The notes: generated by a model from the letters alone, not told the origin. 64,000 nucleotides of DNA from Meghimatium bilineatum (GCA_034231615.1 CM067314.1:12091763-12155762), one strand, 5' to 3'; shown: positions 33,956 through 44,695, counted from the stretch's first letter. A program made the numbers and translations.

Positions 33956-34108
33956 GTTGGTTACCAGGAAAACATGCAGTAATGGAAGTTGAGCACTTCC
34001 AAGATTTTAGTGATCCAATTCTCTAGAAACGGTATTCAAAGTGCCAACTGGCTTATTCTCATATATACAGATCATTTTAACTGTAAGATGTTAGAAAATT
34101 TGAATAGA

Positions 34109-34268
34109 TCTACTGCTGAAGATGGATGTGTTGGACCATGGCACACACAAAATTAAGATACAACACATTTCCATTCTCTGGACTACATCCTGCTGGAAAT
34201 CTAGTTGGGACCATTGTCCTGCTACAAGAGAGATCCAGTGGGAGTTTGAAAATGAACGCTGAAGAAGA
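34109..34268 (+). mobile_element. SINE-B copy
   Basis: CTGCTGAAGATGGATGTGTT, GGACTACATCCTGCTGGAAA, GAAAATGAACGCTGAAGAAG. Confidence 0.85.
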
Positions 34269-34296
34269 ATAGGTGCATTTTGCTTTCGGGTGTACA

Positions 34297-34655
34297 CTGT
34301 GACCTTTGTTCTAATTTCGAGGTATTCCTTAACCCATGTTGTGTGATTTGGCAAGCTTAAAGCTAAGTACTTAGAGTACAGTCAAGATTAGAAATAATAT
34401 TTCTAATGTGTGCACGTACCTCTCAGTGTGTAGTGCGCAGAAATAACGAGGCGCAGAACAAATCATAGGAAAATTTTTAAAATTATGTAAATTGGAAAAG
34501 AAACAGATTATGTCTGTGTCTAGAGTTGAACTCAGTGATTGTCGAGATGTGACGTCACGGTAGCCATTAATTTCATTGGTTTTACATGGAAATCCGTGAG
34601 GTTGGCTAGTTAAAATGTAAACAATGAGCTATTTATAGTGCAGTGTACAACCCGA
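34297..34655 (+). mobile_element. MITE-like element E, copy 1
   Basis: Inverted termini GTACACTGTG / TGCAGTGTAC. Starts CACTGTGACCTTTGTTCTAA and ends AGCTATTTATAGTGCAGTG. The 60115-60435 copy matches at both ends. Superfamily unknown. Confidence 0.6.
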
Positions 34656-35160
34656 ACGAGAAATTTACCGAAGAATAGATCTATGTCCATATGAAAATAG
34701 ACAATGAACAAACAGCTAGAAGACAAAAATTGATGCCTTTGAGATGTCTTGAAGAATTCAGACAATGGCAGAATTCATCCACAATATTTTTGTAATCTGA
34801 TGGGTAGACAGGCATCAAGCAGGCACCAAAAAAAAGAGAGAGCTGGTGCAAGTATTTATAGTTCTGAGAAGTGACTTCAAAAATTATTTTACTTTTGTGT
34901 ATACACTGTAGCCTACTGTAAGCCTATAATCCTATCATTCATAAAATGACAAGCATATACTAATATCTCTTCATGACAAAACACTTTGGCAACAAATGTG
35001 ATCATTTCACAGGCTCAGATAGACAATTCAAATCACAATTTAAAATAAATGAGAAATCTATACATTGCTCAAATTAAGACTTAAACATAGCCTTGGAATA
35101 GCACAAATGAATATTTTGTTGTCAGCCGCTTTAACACAATTGAAGATTATGAAACACAAT
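34656..35160. other. No gene recognised
   Basis: AT-rich sequence downstream (3') of the HEXIM-like gene. Confidence 0.5.
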
Positions 35161-35167
35161 GCACAAA

Positions 35168-35173
35168 TTTATT
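35168..35173 (-). terminator. Possible poly(A) signal AATAAA for the HEXIM-like gene
   Basis: AATAAA on the minus strand about 150 bases beyond the stop codon at 35324. Spacing is reasonable, but the hexamer is common in AT-rich DNA. Confidence 0.45.
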
Positions 35174-35323
35174 TAATCTAAAAATTATGCTGTATTTGTC
35201 GGGTAAAGAACATTGGTTTGTAGTTTCTTTTGCTTGCCTTTTAGAAGTCTTGTTTTTAAGTCATCAAAACAATGAACATTTGAAAGTTGGAAACACTAAC
35301 ATCAGATGGTTCAAATTAGTTTA

Positions 35324-36292
35324 TCAGGAAGCACTTTCAGTACAAACTATTATACCAGAATCTCCAGATACACTTGAGGCAGTTGCTGTGATAGTCAGTA
35401 TGTTTGACTCTTTGGATCTAACATGAATGGAAGACGGATTCCCTGTACAGGGATCAAATTCCTCTGTAGTGTTTGATAATGAATTTGTGTTAGGGTTAAA
35501 AATTGCTTCACATACGCACACTTTGACCATTTTCCTAGCCACATTTGAACACGAACTATCACATTGTTTCTGCTGCTGTTCTGCTACTTTCTTCTGCAAT
35601 GCTGCTACTTTCTCTTCCAGATTCATATAATGCTTCACAAGTTCCTCCTTGGGCAAGCTCTGTAGACTCTCAGCGTGCACTGTTGTGAAGAAATCACTGA
35701 ATTCTTTGTCTTTTTTCTCAAAAGCGATTGTTTCATGATTTGATTCTGCTGGAGTAGAAGGTACTGCGTTTAATCGAATATCCTGTGGAGAACACGAATT
35801 TAAAACTGAACTGGCTGCTGTTTTCTGAAGACTTGCTGGTGAATTTGCACTATGTTCGTCCATAAGAAACTGAGTGGAGTTAAACGGTGCTACAGGAAAT
35901 GTTGTATATTGCTGATCTGCACCTTCACGTCGCACAACTGCCGCAGCATTTTCTTTCTCTTGGAGTTCTAATGATTTTCTTTTTAGTTGCATTTCAATAT
36001 CGTCTTTGCTGGGGTAAGGTTGGTATCCCTTGTGTTTGTGCCGACTCCCACCTTTGTGTCGTCTGCTGCCATGGCTACCGTGTCGCCTTTTTCTCCGACT
36101 TCGAACACCTTCAGAATTTGTGTGACCATTTGAACCAGAATCACCACGAACTGTCGAATCAACATCTTCAGCTTCGAATGACCTGTCACTGCTACTTGAA
36201 CAGTCGTCGCAATCAGCGAAATCTCCATCAGCGACTTTCGCTTCCTCCACTTGGTGAACTAACATTCCAATGTTCACAAGAGATTCAGCCAT
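35324..36292 (-). CDS. HEXIM1-like: HEXIM-like P-TEFb inhibitor, 322 residues, single exon
   Basis: In known HEXIM proteins, the basic region binds 7SK RNA and the PYNT segment holds CDK9/cyclin T (P-TEFb) inactive in the nucleus, limiting RNA polymerase II elongation. Seen here: a Ser/Asp-rich acidic N-terminus (about 20-55), an Arg/Lys/His-rich stretch (63-89, RSRRKRRHGSHGSRRHKGG) running into KGYQPY, the hallmark FPVAPFNSTQFLMDEH (132-147, PFNST for vertebrate PYNT), an acidic FSDFF stretch, then HAESLQSLPKEELVKHYMNL and a heptad coiled coil to about 241, the dimerisation region. A divergent 80-residue tail follows. Length is near the vertebrate HEXIM1 size. I start at the first ATG (36290-36292); the frame is open upstream to an in-frame TAG at 36359-36361 with no earlier ATG. 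It is the only long unbroken non-repetitive frame in the window. Vertebrate HEXIM1 is also intronless. A spliced upstream exon or a retrocopy cannot be excluded. Confidence 0.87.
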   Translation of the reverse strand: MAESLVNIGMLVHQVEEAKVADGDFADCDDCSSSSDRSFEAEDVDSTVRGDSGSNGHTNSEGVRSRRKRRHGSHGSRRHKGGSRHKHKGYQPYPSKDDIEMQLKRKSLELQEKENAAAVVRREGADQQYTTFPVAPFNSTQFLMDEHSANSPASLQKTAASSVLNSCSPQDIRLNAVPSTPAESNHETIAFEKKDKEFSDFFTTVHAESLQSLPKEELVKHYMNLEEKVAALQKKVAEQQQKQCDSSCSNVARKMVKVCVCEAIFNPNTNSLSNTTEEFDPCTGNPSSIHVRSKESNILTITATASSVSGDSGIIVCTESAS

Positions 36293-37639
36293 TGAATATT
36301 CCACTACCAACGCACTCACTAGTTCCGCCGTCAAAATGTTTACTATGGTTGACAGATGCTAAGCTGTAGTAACGATGACACAAAAAAACAACAAAGTAGC
36401 AGTCAACTGGCTCTGTTCTCATCATACAAAAATAATATTCCACCAGCCCGAGACCGTAGGACTGATACACACCGCAGTGAAAAAATATCATTAAATAACC
36501 TCACACACCGGATACGTCTCCGCTAACAAATATAAAAATAGTCTATGTCATAATCAAAATATACAAATTTAGCAGGCTTAATATAACAACAATATATATT
36601 ACTTTAAATTCCTAAATCAAAATAATCATTAATATGTTAAGATATCTTAATTTCACGACGATATATATGAAATAAAATGCGCATTAATTTCTTTCTTGTG
36701 TATGTAGGGAAAGGGGAAACAACTCTAATAAATAAATATTGAACGGACATTACAAATTCAGTCTTAAGGAATAGGTTATACTGGGCTTATTTTTTTTCAA
36801 GATTCTCCACGTAGCAATGTTATTTTATAATTAAATCATAATTTATTATAAGTACATTGGCCCCATAGTATTGTAGTATAAAAATAACATACACAATTAA
36901 CAGATATGTAGGCTTATTTACTTTGCCAATATATTATTTTATGCTCCGACAAAGGCCTTAGTTTACGTGCAATGGCTGTAGTTAAGTTTAAGAAACGAGA
37001 TGTTACGGATTCATCCTAAGTGCCATTTACATTAAATTTAATATAATCTGACAAAAATAGTATTGATAAATAAATATTTCATGCAGAAAAATATAGGCAT
37101 AATATACTTTGAAGAGTACAACTACTATAGTGTGAGAATATATAGGCCTACATTGGCTTGGACACAACATTATATTTATCAAAGCCCAACGCCTATAGAC
37201 TATAGGCCTATTTATTAAAAACAAATTAGAATGCGTTGAGCGATATGTTTACAAATAAAATCCATTAGGAATACAACAAAGATGTTGTGTGCGCATTTCT
37301 AAATGATATATAAAGTACATTGGCAACAAAGAGGAATGTCGTTCTTAATTGATCAGCAATGAAGATTTGTTCCAAGAAAGTTTGTTCGTTACAATTTTAT
37401 AGTTTCTTATGCTACATTATGATTGAAATATTGCACCCAAGTTATAACCCACATTTTCTAAGATAAGACAGATACCCAATAAGGTTATAGTGAATAAGAT
37501 AATTGGTGGGAATGGTTCTACAGTAACAGATGGAAATGTACCACACATGGGACATTGACAGAGAATGACATTCTTCGAGCCCTAAGCAACAAGAATTGAC
37601 GCCACAAGGTGATGGAAAATTGAAGATCTAGTTGTTCTC
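36293..37639. other. 5' flank of HEXIM-like gene, no other gene
   Basis: Should hold the promoter and 5' UTR, but I see no convincing TATA box or other element. AT-rich and lacking the LINE/SINE families found elsewhere. Confidence 0.5.
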
Positions 37640-38340
37640 AAAGAGAGGGATCGACCACTGCCAGGTTCATTCTCAGGTTACCAGATAGGTGAGTGTCTTC
37701 CGGATATAGATGGTGCCTGCGATATAAACCAAATCTTAGCTGGATAAATAAGCAGTCACGGACAAACCGGAGATGTTGCTCACCAGGAAGGGGTGGGATT
37801 CGGGTGGTGATCAGTGATGATATCCCCAACTGAAATAACCATATCTCGTGATGGGTAGGATCAAACGAGTATGGATACGACTTCCAAGGCAGACGAACTT
37901 TCGTTATTCTAGATAGATTCGTTCATGTAATCTTTGAGCTCAAGGTATGAGCAGCTCTAAGCGCAAGACACCAGCTGGAGTCACTGACCCCAGAAATGCG
38001 CGCCAATGGGTGAAAAATCGAGGAAAGGGGAACATTGGAAACAACTACCCTCAAACCACCTACTCGGTGATGGCGTCTATAAGAACCCCGAATGGTACAT
38101 GTCTCATCTAATGTTCAGGAGAATATTAGACCCACCCGCCTGTAGACATGACCCAAAATAACCTCTTGAGAAGGAGGTCGAACGAAACAATGTACGTATT
38201 CAGAGAATGGTAGAAATGGGAGTGACTGGGGGCGATGGGAGAAAGTGCTCCCTCTCCGGAAAAATCAGAAGAATGCATAATAAGCAACTGACTGGGACAC
38301 CGAGCTTATACACTTTTAAATGACTAACGGAACTGCAAGC
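37640..38340 (+). mobile_element. LINE leader-like sequence
   Basis: CCAGGAAGGGGTGGGATTCG, GATATCCCCAACTGAAATA and AAACGAGTATGGAT parallel 2325-2405 (leader of the 2.2-6.56 kb LINE), and 38235-38330 parallels 24630-24740. No coding part follows. Confidence 0.5.
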
Positions 38341-38866
38341 AGAGCATATATGGAAATGTCCCCAGTGCTGGGACGCTTGTTCCTAATCAAGAATCATCAC
38401 ATAAAAACATTACCTGATAAGACTAAGCTCAGGAAGTAAACCCTGTTAAAAATTAAAGTAGGGGACACATGAACATGTGGCTGACTATCCACCCAAGAGA
38501 TGCTCTTCTTTTTCTTCTGTGATCAATCATTATCTAAGCACCAACAAAGGACCTCACAGGGTGATGATGTAATATTACTGATCTACTGTTTCTCATATAT
38601 TGGTCTTGTAGGCTTGTTTACGGTTGTTGACTGTACCTTCGGGATGCTAACAGAAAGAAAAAAAAACAACAACAAACAAGCCCCTTCTAAATTAAATAAA
38701 ATAAGTTAGTTTTAGCACAGACATAAGGTATAAGTAAGCCTAATGTACGGGTTTTCACGTCACAGAAACAGGCGATTGAAAAAAAAACAATTCAATCTGG
38801 ATATCACGTCAGTAAATAATTTTCATCAGCATTGCTAGACCGTGACAATCGGAAATATCAATCAAT
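38341..38866. other. No gene recognised
   Basis: No motif seen. Confidence 0.45.
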
Positions 38867-39140
38867 AAACTCGTAACCTATCAGGGTCATAAGGATACCA
38901 CATTCGATGCTTCAGTACACAGAGTCCTCCAGCGAATTCTATCCTCGGCGATGTGGATGAGTGTGGAAATATCTTGTCCTGTCCATTCCTTGATGTTGTC
39001 TTTCCATGCCTTGTATTTTCCCTCCTCTGCTTCTTCCCCCTTCGACAGTTTCCCGCAGTATGGTTTTTGACAAGGAATCATGCCTGCATACATGTCCAAA
39101 CCATACTAGTTTATATTCGGAAATATAAGGGCTATCGGCT
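38867..39140 (-). mobile_element. LINE-7 3' fragment
   Basis: Minus strand: YKLVWFGHVCRHDSLSKTIL, then frameshift to KYKAWKDNIKEWTGQDISTL, IHIAEDRIRWRTLCTEASNV and a TTTATTGATTGA tail. Confidence 0.85.
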
Positions 39141-39144
39141 ATGT

Positions 39145-39197
39145 GACTGTGCCAAAGGGCATGAGCCCACATACCACTGGATCAACAACTATTGGCT
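39145..39197 (+). mobile_element. Terminal fragment of the 617-bp retroposon
   Basis: CCAAAGGGCATGAGCCCA then CCACTGGATCAACAAC matches the 3' end of 55286-55903 (CAAAGGGCATGAGCCCA...GCTGGATCAGCAAC). Confidence 0.65.
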
Positions 39198-39289
39198 AAT
39201 GGAAAAATAAGCTTTCTAAAAAATAACTAATTTGACAATTTCCTTGAATTTCACTGTCTGTCATATAAAATGTGTTACCAATGACGGTC

Positions 39290-40390
39290 TTGGATTTTGA
39301 CAAAGGAACTCGAGAGAAAGATCACAATATGCGAGATGAAATTCCCCAGAAAGACAATGGGTATCACACGTAGAGACAAAATCCCCAACGACAACGTAAG
39401 AAAAATGGTTGGTACTAAGCCGTGCATAAACTATATGCAGAAACGAAAGGTAAAGATGCTTGGTCATTTAACAAGAATAATTATGATGCAGAAATGCAGG
39501 CAATTAGCGTGGCAGCTAAAAAAAAACTGCTGAACTCCAACTCTGACTTACAGCCTGTGGTATTCCTGACAGATGCAAGGTCAGTGCTCCAAGCTCTCCA
39601 GTCTGGAAAACTAACAGACTTGAAAATACTACTTAGTGAATTGTCTTACCAGTATAGGGTAACAATGCAGTGGATACCCTCTCACTGTGGAATACCAGGA
39701 AATGAAAAAGCAGACCAACTGGCTAAGGAAGGTGCTTCCGAAGACGAACCAGATATACCAATCACGTACCATCAGAAAAAAACAGATGATCAAGTCAATA
39801 AGAAAGCCACAAACACCAACACAAGATGACTATCATATTATGAACAGACCAGAACAAGTTATAATTCTACGTCTCAGAACAGGACACAACCGACTCCGCA
39901 GTCACATGTATATAAAGTTCAAGATTGGCAACACGGCCATGTGTACATGTGGACAGGCAGCACAGAGTGCCAAACATATACTTCAAGAGTGTTCTGAGCA
40001 TGAAACGCTGAGGCAGACATATTGGCCAGAGGAAACAACACTGGAATCAAAACTCTATGGTACACTGTATGAACTACAAAAGACAGTGAGTTTTATTAAG
40101 GAGACATAATTACAGATATAGACATGTTTCAAGTGAACGAAAGAAGAAGAAAATCTAACAAGAATGAACCCAAGTCAACTCCCGGCGGAAGCTTACAACA
40201 AAAAAATATCATAATATAGAGCAGAAGCCGACCAAGATGCAGGTGGATTGACAAAATCAAAAATATTTTAAAGAGATACAATCTAAATTCCACTGAAGCC
40301 TCCGAACTGGCTAAGATGAAAAATCTTCAGCTCCCCATGAAACTTCACTGTACCCATGGCTGGAAAAGAAAGAAAGAAACAGTAAAATAC
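39290..40390 (+). mobile_element. LINE-3 fragment interrupted by LINE-1
   Basis: Left part (39290-39478) reads CEMKFPRKTMGITRRDKIPN, DNVRKMVGTKPCINYMQKRK, VKMLGHLTR. Right part (40167-40390) continues RMNPSQLPAEAYNKKIS, RWIDKIKNILKRYNLNSTEA, LQLPMKLHCTHGWK across frameshifts. The join matches the order of the 30790-31260 copy. Confidence 0.8.
39479..40156 (+). mobile_element. LINE-1 3' fragment, 678 bp, nested in LINE-3
   Basis: Flanked by exact TAACAAGAAT at 39469-39478 and 40157-40166. Carries RNase H from its middle (AEMQAISVAAKK, VVFLTDARSVLQALQSGKL, MQWIPSHCGIPGNEKADQLA) then, after a frameshift in an A-run near 39777, NRPEQVIILRLRTGHNRLRS, CTCGQAAQSAKHILQECSEH and SFIKET-stop, ending GAACGAAAGAAGAAGAAAA. 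Confidence 0.93.
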
Positions 40391-40394
40391 AATC

Positions 40395-40505
40395 ATAGTC
40401 TATCTATTGTCTTTTCTTACAGCTGACGCGAATTGAACCAGGTCTGTTCTAGCAGCACCGAATCGGTTTGTAAACAGGTTTTCCGTACTTGACCAACCAC
40501 ATCCC
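40395..40505 (-). mobile_element. LINE-3 terminal fragment
   Basis: Minus strand reads NLFTNRFGAARTDLVQFASA, VRKDNR and ends AAAAGACAATAGATAGAC, the same end as at 29535. Confidence 0.55.
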
Positions 40506-40799
40506 CCAAAAAGATACGGCCCGGTCAAGACTTTCAGCCTGTGTAATCAAGTCACTGAGAACAGACCAATCGAAACAAGGACTATTACAACATCAACGAA
40601 CATCCCGTACAAGTATTAAATCCCCAGGAACACAAACACAGAAAATGCATATTCGTACACAAGGACATAAAGGCCTTCTTGTAAACATAAATAACATAGA
40701 GATAGAGCAATGTTGCTTCAAATAATATCTTATACAAGTAGGAAGTATTCTAGTAGGAAGCATGAGGATAAATGAAAATAATTCCCCAAAAAATGTGGC
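40506..40799. other. No gene recognised
   Basis: No motif seen. Confidence 0.4.
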
Positions 40800-41066
40800 C
40801 TTTTGTGATACGATTTTCTTTTCTCTGTTTTTGCTGTAAGACGTCGCAGAATTGAATTAGGATCGGTTTGTGGGTTATGGCAAGTTTGGTCGCTTGATAT
40901 GCAGTAATATTGTGACGTCTCAGACCGTTGGTATGGTCTCTCTCTGCCTCTTGCTGTTTCCAATGTCATGATGTATGCTTTTGCCTTTGGCCCAAATGGT
41001 TCATTCTCATTAAGTGATAAATCTCTAATTTTTATACTTTCATTATACATAATCATAATAACCAAT
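40800..41066 (-). mobile_element. LINE-3-like 3' fragment
   Basis: Minus strand: AKAYIMTLETARGRERPYQR, HNITAYQATKLAITHKPI across frames. Its upstream part is displaced by the LINE-1 insertion at 41067. Confidence 0.65.
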
Positions 41067-41211
41067 TCTTCTTCTTCTTCTTTCGTTCACTTGAAACATG
41101 TCTATATCTGTAATTCTGTCTCCTTAATTAAACTCACTGTCTTTTGTAGTTCATACAGTGGCCCACAGAGCTTTGATTCTAGTGTTATTTCCTCTGGCCA
41201 ATAAGTCTGTC

Positions 41212-41870
41212 TCAGCGTTTTATGCTCAGAACACTCTTGAAGTATATGTTTGGCACTCTGTGCTGCATGTCCACATGTACACATGGCCGTGTTGCCAATC
41301 TTGAACTTTGTATACATGTGACTGCGGAGTCGGTTGTGTCCTGTTTTGAGACGTAGAATTTAAATTGTTCTGGTCTGTTCATAATATGATAGTCATCTTG
41401 TGTTGGTGTTTGTGGCTTTCTTATTGACTTGATCATCTGTTTTTTCTGATGGTAGGTGATTGGTATATCTGGTTGGTCTTCGGCAGTACCTTCCTTAGCC
41501 AGTTGGTCTACTTTTTCATTTCCTGGTATTCCACAGTGAGAGGGTATCCACTGCATGGTTACCCTATACTGGTAAGACAATTCGCTAAGTAGTTTTTTCA
41601 AGTCTGTTAGTTTTCCAGACTGGAGAGCTTGAAGCACTGACCTTGCATCTGTCAGGAATACCACAGGCTGTAAGTCAGAGTTGGAGTTCAGCAGTTTTTT
41701 AGCTGCCACACTAATTGCCTGGATTTCAGCATCATAATTATTGCAGAATTTTCCTGTTGGTGTTCTGATGGTATCTCTAGGCTTGTGTGGATATTCTATA
41801 TATACACCTGCACCTCCATTCCTCACGGCATTCTGTGCTGACCCATCTGTGTATACTCTGACCCATATAT
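41212..41870 (-). pseudogene. LINE-1 RNase H domain, open
   Basis: YTDGSAQNAVRNGGAGVYIE-like start, YDAEIQAISVAAKKLLNSNS, TDARSVLQALQSGKL and SHCGIPGNEKVDQLAKEG carry the D-E-D-H pattern of RNase H. A frameshift near 41355 precedes the HILQECSEH segment. Confidence 0.85.
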
Positions 41871-42388
41871 CTTGTGGATATTCCTCATCCAGGAAACTGA
41901 GGGTGACTGTCCTTCACCGCACACTGTTCTGTTCGTCCTCGCTTAGTATTCCTTTCACATGGGTCTGAATGTATATTGGCATTCCATGACTTTCACTCCA
42001 CGGGGTTTGTTCTGGTACAGGCCTTAAGGGGCTGTCAACTTAAGGTAGGTCTGTAAGTTGTCTGCGGAGTCGTTTAGCTTGATGGATAAAGCTGCTTCTT
42101 TTCAGTCGCCCCATTGCTAGATTTTGGAATCTTTCCTTCATTGGATGACTTGGCATACACTGAAACTTTTCTGCCTTAATTATTACTTTTGTGTCTCTGC
42201 GTTCGCCAAGTGTTTGCATTCTTCCCATTTTCTGCATCTCTGCTATGGGTGTTGATTTCATTGCTCCCAACATTATTCTAAGTGCCTGGTTTTGCACTTT
42301 ATCTAGATCTTGTAATGTGGTGTTTGATGCAGGACACCACGCAGCTGAACCATATTCCAGGTGTGGTCTTATGCCTTGCTGGTAAACT

Positions 42389-43189
42389 TTACTGAGTATA
42401 TTCCCACTGGCTCCCCATGTGGTTCCACTTAGTTTTCTCAGGATAGCTATTGCTCACTGCTCTATTGATGTCTTTGTCCAAGTTCATGTCCTTAGCTAGA
42501 ACACTGGTTAAATGCTGGTACATTTTCCAGTCTGCTCTTTTATAGTTCCACCTAGTGAGCGTACTGCTGTCCTTGGTAAATTCATTGTGGATTTCCAGAA
42601 ATACTGGTCTGTGGTCACTACCCCCAAGCTGCTTTCCAACGACACGTGTGATGTTCCATTCCAGGCCTGGTGAGTGGAATGCCAGATCTGGTGTAGAGTT
42701 GGTGTGCCATGCTCTCGAGTAGAAGGTTGGTGAGTCTGCTGACTGGTTAATAAGGATGAGATTATTTTCATCCTGCCAGCTCTCAAGTTCCTCACCTCTC
42801 TTGTCGATATGATCGTAGCCCCAGCTCTGAGAGTGGCTGTTGAAGTCACCACACACCATAAGTCTCTCTTTATCTGGAATTGTGTCTAGTGCCAATGGTT
42901 TATCATTTGGGCAGTAGTAGTTCAGGAGATGGAATTCTGCACTGTCTGTTTTTAGGTGGAGCATCTGGTATTCTGCCCCTTCCATATATACTTCCAGCTG
43001 ACATGCGCTGATATTGTTTTTAACAAGTGTCAGAATTCCGCCCTTTCGTCTGTCCTTTCGGTCAGATCGGTAGCACTGGTAGCCTCTGATTTTGAAGGCT
43101 ATGTCGCCGCTGAGGTGTGTTTCTTGGATACAGCATATATTAACTTGTTCTTCACTGAGGACATTTTCAAGTTCCAATTATTTGCTGTA
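42389..43189 (-). pseudogene. LINE-1 APE-like endonuclease domain, open
   Basis: An unbroken frame of about 260 codons with NICCIQETHL, ERLMVCGDFNSHSQSWGYDH, WHTNSTPDLAFHS and GGSDHRPVFLEI. The catalytic Glu, DFN and SDH boxes are all present. No ATG leads the domain (the frame runs back to a stop), and the frame ends just past the RT-deletion join. Looks recently active in its family but is truncated here. Confidence 0.88.
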
Positions 43190-43682
43190 TCCATCTCTTT
43201 TACTGTTGACACCCTCTGCATTCCAGTGCATTATTTTTATTGGTCGATTGTTTGTTTGGCCAGTAGCTCTATTCCCTTGCCTCCTGGCTCCTCGAGGCAA
43301 TTGAGAAGGACTTTCAGTAACTGAGGTTGGGCCCTATCGAGGTATAGGGCCCGGCACCGTCCCTGCCTGAACGTCCGCCACAGGGCAGGCACCATAACTT
43401 TTTATAGATACCGACATGTTTCCATTGTGTTTTGTGCGTGGCATCCTGATTATATGTGCGCCTTTTGGCTGGATGCCTCCGTCTTCAGCACTCTGCTTAC
43501 TTGGGCAGGACTATGGTCCTGCTCGAATGGGACTGCCCGACCAGTCTTAGTTTCCAGCCCCTGATGGCTGAACTAAGCCCCATCACCACTGCACGGTGCT
43601 GGCCTTGATGGATAATAACCAATGAAAATCACGAGAATAGCCAAATAGGTCATTAAAAAGGCTTTCAAATTAGTCAATATGT

Positions 43683-43961
43683 CGCCCGAGTGTTGCCGGG
43701 GCCCGAAAGGGGAGCAAAGAATAGCAACACTATTTACCTTCCACGCATGTCGTAAAAGGCGACTAAGGAGGTTATGGGATGGAGTTGGCTGTCCCATCCC
43801 ATATAGGGCCAGTGACCCAAAGCCATACTGAAGTCGGATGTGTCAGGCCGAAAGGAGCAGATATCGCAGCAATGCTGTAAACCATGACACAGCGCATTTC
43901 GTTCTCTGGACTACATCCTGCTAATCTGCAGGAGTTTGAGAACGAACGCAGAAGAAGAAGA
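43683..43961 (+). mobile_element. SINE-A copy, 279 bp, best full-length example
   Basis: Starts CGCCCGAGTGTTGCCGGGGC, contains CATGTCGTAAAAGGCGACTA and CCATCCCATATAGGGCC, and ends GAACGAACGCAGAAGAAGAA. Exact 11-bp duplication AGTCAATATGT at 43672-43682 and 43962-43972. Confidence 0.95.
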
Positions 43962-43972
43962 AGTCAATATGT

Positions 43973-44219
43973 TTTATATAGTCAACGGCCACAGCTAGAC
44001 ACATCTTTGTACACTAAGGGAAATCACAATAATTATTGTTTACACGTCTGCTACTGTGGCATGGCAAGTACCGCAGTTACAGTGGAAGTGCCGTCATTGG
44101 ATTAGGTCGCGTCCCTCGACAATGCAGCCCTGTGGATTCATGTGGAATCATCCTTCTAAAGTGAAGCTATTTGATTTTTCTCGTGATTTTCATTGACTTT
44201 GAACACACAGTTTGTATAA
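43973..44219. other. No gene recognised
   Basis: Short spacer; no motif. Confidence 0.4.
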
Positions 44220-44470
44220 TATAATAATAATAATAATAAGACTCATTAACCTTTTAGTATCGTTGGAGTGCTGCACAGAATACCTTAGCAGAAAATGCTC
44301 TCCAAAAAGCTCGTTAGCTTCAGCCATTTGGCGGAGTGCAGAAAAATCAAGCCCAGGCTATTCTTTGATGTTAAAAATCCAGTATTTATTTTGCTCTCCT
44401 CTCTTCCTTTCACTCTCGATTTTCCTTGCAAAATAATTTTAGAAAGCGAGTAGTTGAGACAGATTGAAAA
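44220..44470 (-). mobile_element. LINE-7-like 3' fragment
   Basis: Minus strand: SLSKIILQGKSRVKGREESK, then DFSALRQMAEANELF in another frame, ending in a TTATTATTATTATTATATT tail. Confidence 0.6.
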
Positions 44471-44589
44471 AGTGTAGAGGATTGACGTCGTTGTACTCGG
44501 TTTATCCCATAATGTACTCCGCTCCTCTTAATAAAGCGGTACGCCTGCTTAGAGTACCACTCATAGCACGTAACTCCGTTGTTTAAAAC

Positions 44590-44695
44590 TTCCACATGGA
44601 TCTCTGAAAAAAAATAAATGTGTAAACAAGACGATCTGAACGGGATTTGAAACCGCGACCTCTTGAGTACAAGGTAATGACTTGATTCAGGGATG
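44590..44695 (-). other. tRNA-like segment, possible SINE head
   Basis: Minus strand: CTTGTACTCAAGAGGTCGCG then GTTTCAAATCCCGTTCAGAT, which resembles an anticodon arm through TPsiC arm (B box GTTTCAAATCC). No matching acceptor stem seen. Confidence 0.4.

Larger units (their letters stand above)
41067..43611 (-). mobile_element. LINE-1 copy, both ends present, RT deleted
   Basis: 2545 bp flanked by exact 12-bp ATAATAACCAAT at 41055-41066 and 43612-43623. From 5' to 3' (minus): leader 43190-43611; endonuclease (IQETHLSGD, VCGDFNSHSQSWGY, GGSDHRPV); an abrupt join near 42400; post-RT thumb (VQNQALRIMLGAMKSTPIAE); RNase H (YDAEIQAISVAAK, FLTDARSVLQALQ, WIPSHCGIPGNEKVDQLAK); the RLRTGH/CCHC-like 3' domain; and a GAACGAAAGAAGAAGAAG tail. 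All seven RT blocks are missing, so it is non-autonomous. Confidence 0.93.
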
